From: Aliiroseovarius salicola
GTDB lineage: Bacteria; Pseudomonadota; Alphaproteobacteria; Rhodobacterales; Rhodobacteraceae
Assembly: GCF_027891095.1 (NCBI RefSeq)
Contig: NZ_JAQIIO010000001.1
Coordinates: forward strand, 282,001 to 346,000
Direction of reading: 5' to 3'
Length of the DNA stretch: 64,000 nucleotides
Shown: piece by piece, positions 63,933-64,000 of the stretch
Numbering within the stretch: the first letter of the stretch is position 1
How the letters are laid out: each line of letters opens with the position of its first letter
Notes under the pieces: model-generated
What the model was told of the DNA's origin: nothing
Database searches by the model: none
Seen by the model: only the letters and a program-made list of their open reading frames with translations
Position numbers and translations under genes: made by a program

Positions 63933-64000
63933 CTTTGGACCAAATCGATCGCCAGATCATCAACCGTTTGCAGGATGACCTGCCGATGATGAACCGCCCG
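63929..64000 (+). CDS. nirG: Sirohaem decarboxylase subunit (NirG/NirH type), 3' end outside window
   Basis: Only the first 24 codons are visible: MTLDQIDRQIINRLQDDLPM then MNRP, the start of an AsnC/Lrp-like NirG or NirH subunit. The ATGA overlap with nirDL and the order in other nir clusters support this. The exact subunit cannot be told from so short a piece. Confidence 0.7.
   Translation, partial: MTLDQIDRQIINRLQDDLPMMNRP

Overview
The window looks like a chromosomal stretch of an alphaproteobacterium of the Roseobacter group (Rhodobacteraceae). The evidence is its high-GC codon use, the dap, leu and glp gene neighbourhoods, two Hint-domain proteins, dispersed copies of a GGGGC..GCCCC / GGCC..GGCC palindromic repeat, and a cytochrome cd1 (nirS) denitrification cluster. 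This assignment is inference from gene content; no marker gene for species is present.

Positions 1-32930 are mostly core genome. In order they hold the end of an IalB-like protein, rlmN, a LOG-family protein, a GntR regulator with a PLP-dependent dehydratase, dapD, small proteins, a HAD phosphatase, an unusual octanucleotide array, a lipoprotein, two Hint-domain proteins, dapE, rnr, an MltB-like transglycosylase, a degenerate metallo-beta-lactamase-fold protein, rpe, a block of cell-envelope and RNA genes on the minus strand (rppH, ctpA, envC-like, gpmI, rlmH, rsfS), an MscS-type channel, and leuC-leuD ... leuB. The leu block is split by a membrane-protein gene and an exo/endonuclease/phosphatase gene that appear to be joined through a canonical A-AAA-AAC slippery heptamer. 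The core stretch ends at tRNA-Pro(CGG).

Positions 32930-50360 look like an accessory island between tRNA-Pro and glpK. It holds (i) a sensor kinase / FixJ-type regulator pair with a secreted HbpS/GlcG-type protein and an ankyrin protein; (ii) a racemase-like protein without its catalytic cysteines; (iii) an AhpD-like protein, a PLP decarboxylase, an HxlR regulator fused to an SCP2-like domain with palindromic candidate operators on both sides, a broken AhpD-like paralogue and a PhzF protein; and (iv) a compact operon of OsmC, a DUF1127-like protein, two flavoproteins, a cysteine synthase fused to a glutaredoxin, and an EamA exporter. The island closes with a decayed IS6-type element that still has both terminal inverted repeats. 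Sets (iii) and (iv) together suggest a redox, thiol or electrophile system, or a pathway to a small sulfur metabolite. This is the best candidate for an undescribed system here, and its function is inferred, not shown.

Positions 50360-55380 hold glpK and glpD with divergent glpR, then a haloacid dehalogenase. From 56136 to the end is the nir cluster: an NnrR/FNR-type box, nirS, a NapC/NirT cytochrome fused to a second haem-binding module, a cupredoxin, a second box, then nirE-nirC-nirF-nirDL-nirG with 4-8 base overlaps. These genes make nitrite reductase, deliver electrons to it and build its haem d1.
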